NCBI RefSeq assembly: GCF_000368865.1
Contig: NZ_KB849727.1
Location: forward strand, 1,181,122-1,245,121
Direction of reading: 5' to 3'
DNA from: Acinetobacter bouvetii DSM 14964 = CIP 107468
GTDB taxonomy: Bacteria > Pseudomonadota > Gammaproteobacteria > Pseudomonadales > Moraxellaceae
DNA: 64,000 nucleotides
Of the stretch, positions 59,618-64,000 are shown piece after piece. Numbering within the stretch: the stretch's first letter is position 1; each line of letters opens with the position of its first letter. The notes below the pieces were generated by a model that did no database searches, had not been told where the DNA came from, and saw only the letters and a program-made list of their open reading frames with translations. A program made the translations under genes and the position numbers.

Positions 59618-59656
59618 AAAAAAACACCCCTAACTGCTTGAGTTAGGGGTGTTTTC
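59618..59656 (-). terminator. Terminator of the rRNA operon
   Basis: AAAACACCCCTAACT and its inverse complement with a GCTTG loop, 15-base stem, right after 5S rRNA; T-rich tail on the minus strand. Confidence 0.93.
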
Positions 59657-59664
59657 GAATAATG

Positions 59665-59779
59665 AGCTGGCGATGACTTACTCTCACATGGGTAACCCCA
59701 CACTACCATCAGCGCTAAGAGGTTTCACTTCTGAGTTCGGGAAGGGATCAGGTGGTTCACTCTTGCTATTGTCGCCAGC
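59665..59779 (-). rRNA. rrf: 5S ribosomal RNA
   Basis: Minus strand begins GCTGGCGACAATAGCAAGAG and ends GTCATCGCCAGC, the two ends pairing as in 5S helix I; the internal CCGAACTCAGAAGTGAAAC is the conserved 5S core. About 115 bases. Confidence 0.95.
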
Positions 59780-59964
59780 ACAACTGTTATGACTTTGCAT
59801 TTGGTCTTATCTTTTCAGTGCCGTTGCTTGGTCAAATGAGTTATTAACAGAAGTACTTGAGTTCATTTAATTTGTTCATTGTATCTAGCTTTTTAACTAA
59901 ATCAAGTTTGATTGATTATATGTGAATCAATTGAAGCATGATATACAGCTGCTTGGGCGTTGTA

Positions 59965-62858
<2,894 letters not shown>

Positions 62859-63264
62859 ATACAACCCCAAACAGCCGACGATGCCTACAAGTAGCATCTT
62901 CAACATTTTAGTTCAGAGTTCTGTGAACTTAATCACTGTACAGCTTCAATTAGATTCATATACCAAAACGCTTGATTCAGTTAATTTCGCTAGTAACTCA
63001 TTTCATTCAACATTAACAATTGCTTGTTAAGTTAACTAAAACGAGTATGAACAAATTATTTCAACTCAAATATATTCTGTTAATGATTTTTCCAGCCTTC
63101 GTCAGGTCAGGAAACCGTGATAAATCACAGAGATTATCAAGTCCGCGTATCATAACGCTTATACTTGCTAATCTCTAGGATCTAAAACTTCGTTTGCTTA
63201 AGGACTAAACTAACAGCCTTTTGACTGTTCATTTATTAACTTAACCATATCGCAAAGCGATATA
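62859..63264. other. 23S-tRNA-Ala spacer
   Basis: The 406-base transcribed spacer between tRNA-Ala and 23S rRNA. Apart from one arm of the 23S processing stem and a TTAACA-rich stretch near 63015-63040 it holds nothing I can name. Confidence 0.7.
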
Positions 63265-63340
63265 TGGTGGAGACTAGGAGAGTCGAACTCCTGACCTCCT
63301 GCGTGCAAAGCAGGCGCTCTACCAACTAAGCTAAGTCCCC
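63265..63340 (-). tRNA. tRNA-Ala (anticodon UGC)
   Basis: 76 bases on the minus strand from GGGGACTTAGCTTAGTTGG to CCA, all four arms intact, anticodon TGC in CTTTGCACG; CCA is encoded. Confidence 0.97.
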
Positions 63341-63390
63341 AGCTTATCATCTAGATTCAATGCATCTTCTTTCTGTACAGCTAGTCAGAA

Positions 63391-63467
<77 letters not shown>

Positions 63468-63526
63468 TCAGATACATCAATGAAGAACAACTTGTTGTGG
63501 ATTCTTACCGGTCGTCAATCTTTCGT

Positions 63527-64000
<474 letters not shown>

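Overview
The window looks like chromosomal DNA from an Acinetobacter species (Moraxellaceae, Gammaproteobacteria). The reasons are gene order and gene type: a GntR regulator–smc–zipA–ligA block, a short BirA without a DNA-binding domain next to a type III pantothenate kinase, SMC rather than MukB, ibaG–murA–hisG–hisD–hisC, rpoN–hpf, and the six-gene fil cluster that I know only from Acinetobacter annotation. The species cannot be fixed from this sequence. No insertion sequence, prophage, integron or CRISPR array was found.

Layout. 0.2-15 kb: a short-chain dehydrogenase, ligA/zipA/smc/GntR, a TauE-type permease, birA-coaX, a small hydrolase, ffh with divergent ypjD, and a Nudix hydrolase. 15-20.6 kb: a chaperone-usher fimbrial operon (pilin, chaperone, usher, tip subunit) plus a small pilin-like secreted protein upstream. 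21-25 kb: dusC, an SseB-like protein, a NERD nuclease-like protein, ogt, and two tandem Gdx/SugE guanidinium exporters preceded by a guanidine-II (mini-ykkC) riboswitch. 25-29 kb: a copper-resistance operon (metal-binding protein, CopA, small Met/His-rich protein, CopB). 28.8-29.2 kb: a cluster of DnaA-box-like 9-mers, five of them in a strict 12-bp tandem array. 29-41.5 kb: rpe, a DUF2218 protein, M48 peptidase with a DUF898 membrane protein, two esterases, a MerR regulator with a clear operator, a membrane C13 (caspase-like) peptidase, rsmJ-uppP-tsaB, a gamma-carbonic anhydrase and two Nudix enzymes. 41.5-50 kb: filA-F. 50-57 kb: pabB, hisC, hisD, hisG, murA, ibaG. 57-59.5 kb: hpf, rpoN and a DUF4375 gene broken by an in-frame stop. 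59.6-64 kb: an rRNA operon on the minus strand (16S partial, tRNA-Ile, tRNA-Ala, 23S, 5S).

How parts may work together. The fimbrial operon and fil operon are both surface/secreted systems and both carry the same CRP/Vfr-type motif (TGTGA-N6-TTACA) upstream of their first gene, suggesting joint cAMP control. The copper genes form one periplasmic/outer-membrane detoxification unit rich in Met/His repeats. The two Gdx exporters are placed under direct guanidine sensing by the riboswitch. Start sites were moved to internal ATG codons with a Shine-Dalgarno sequence wherever the longest open frame began with a rare start or ran into the neighbouring gene.
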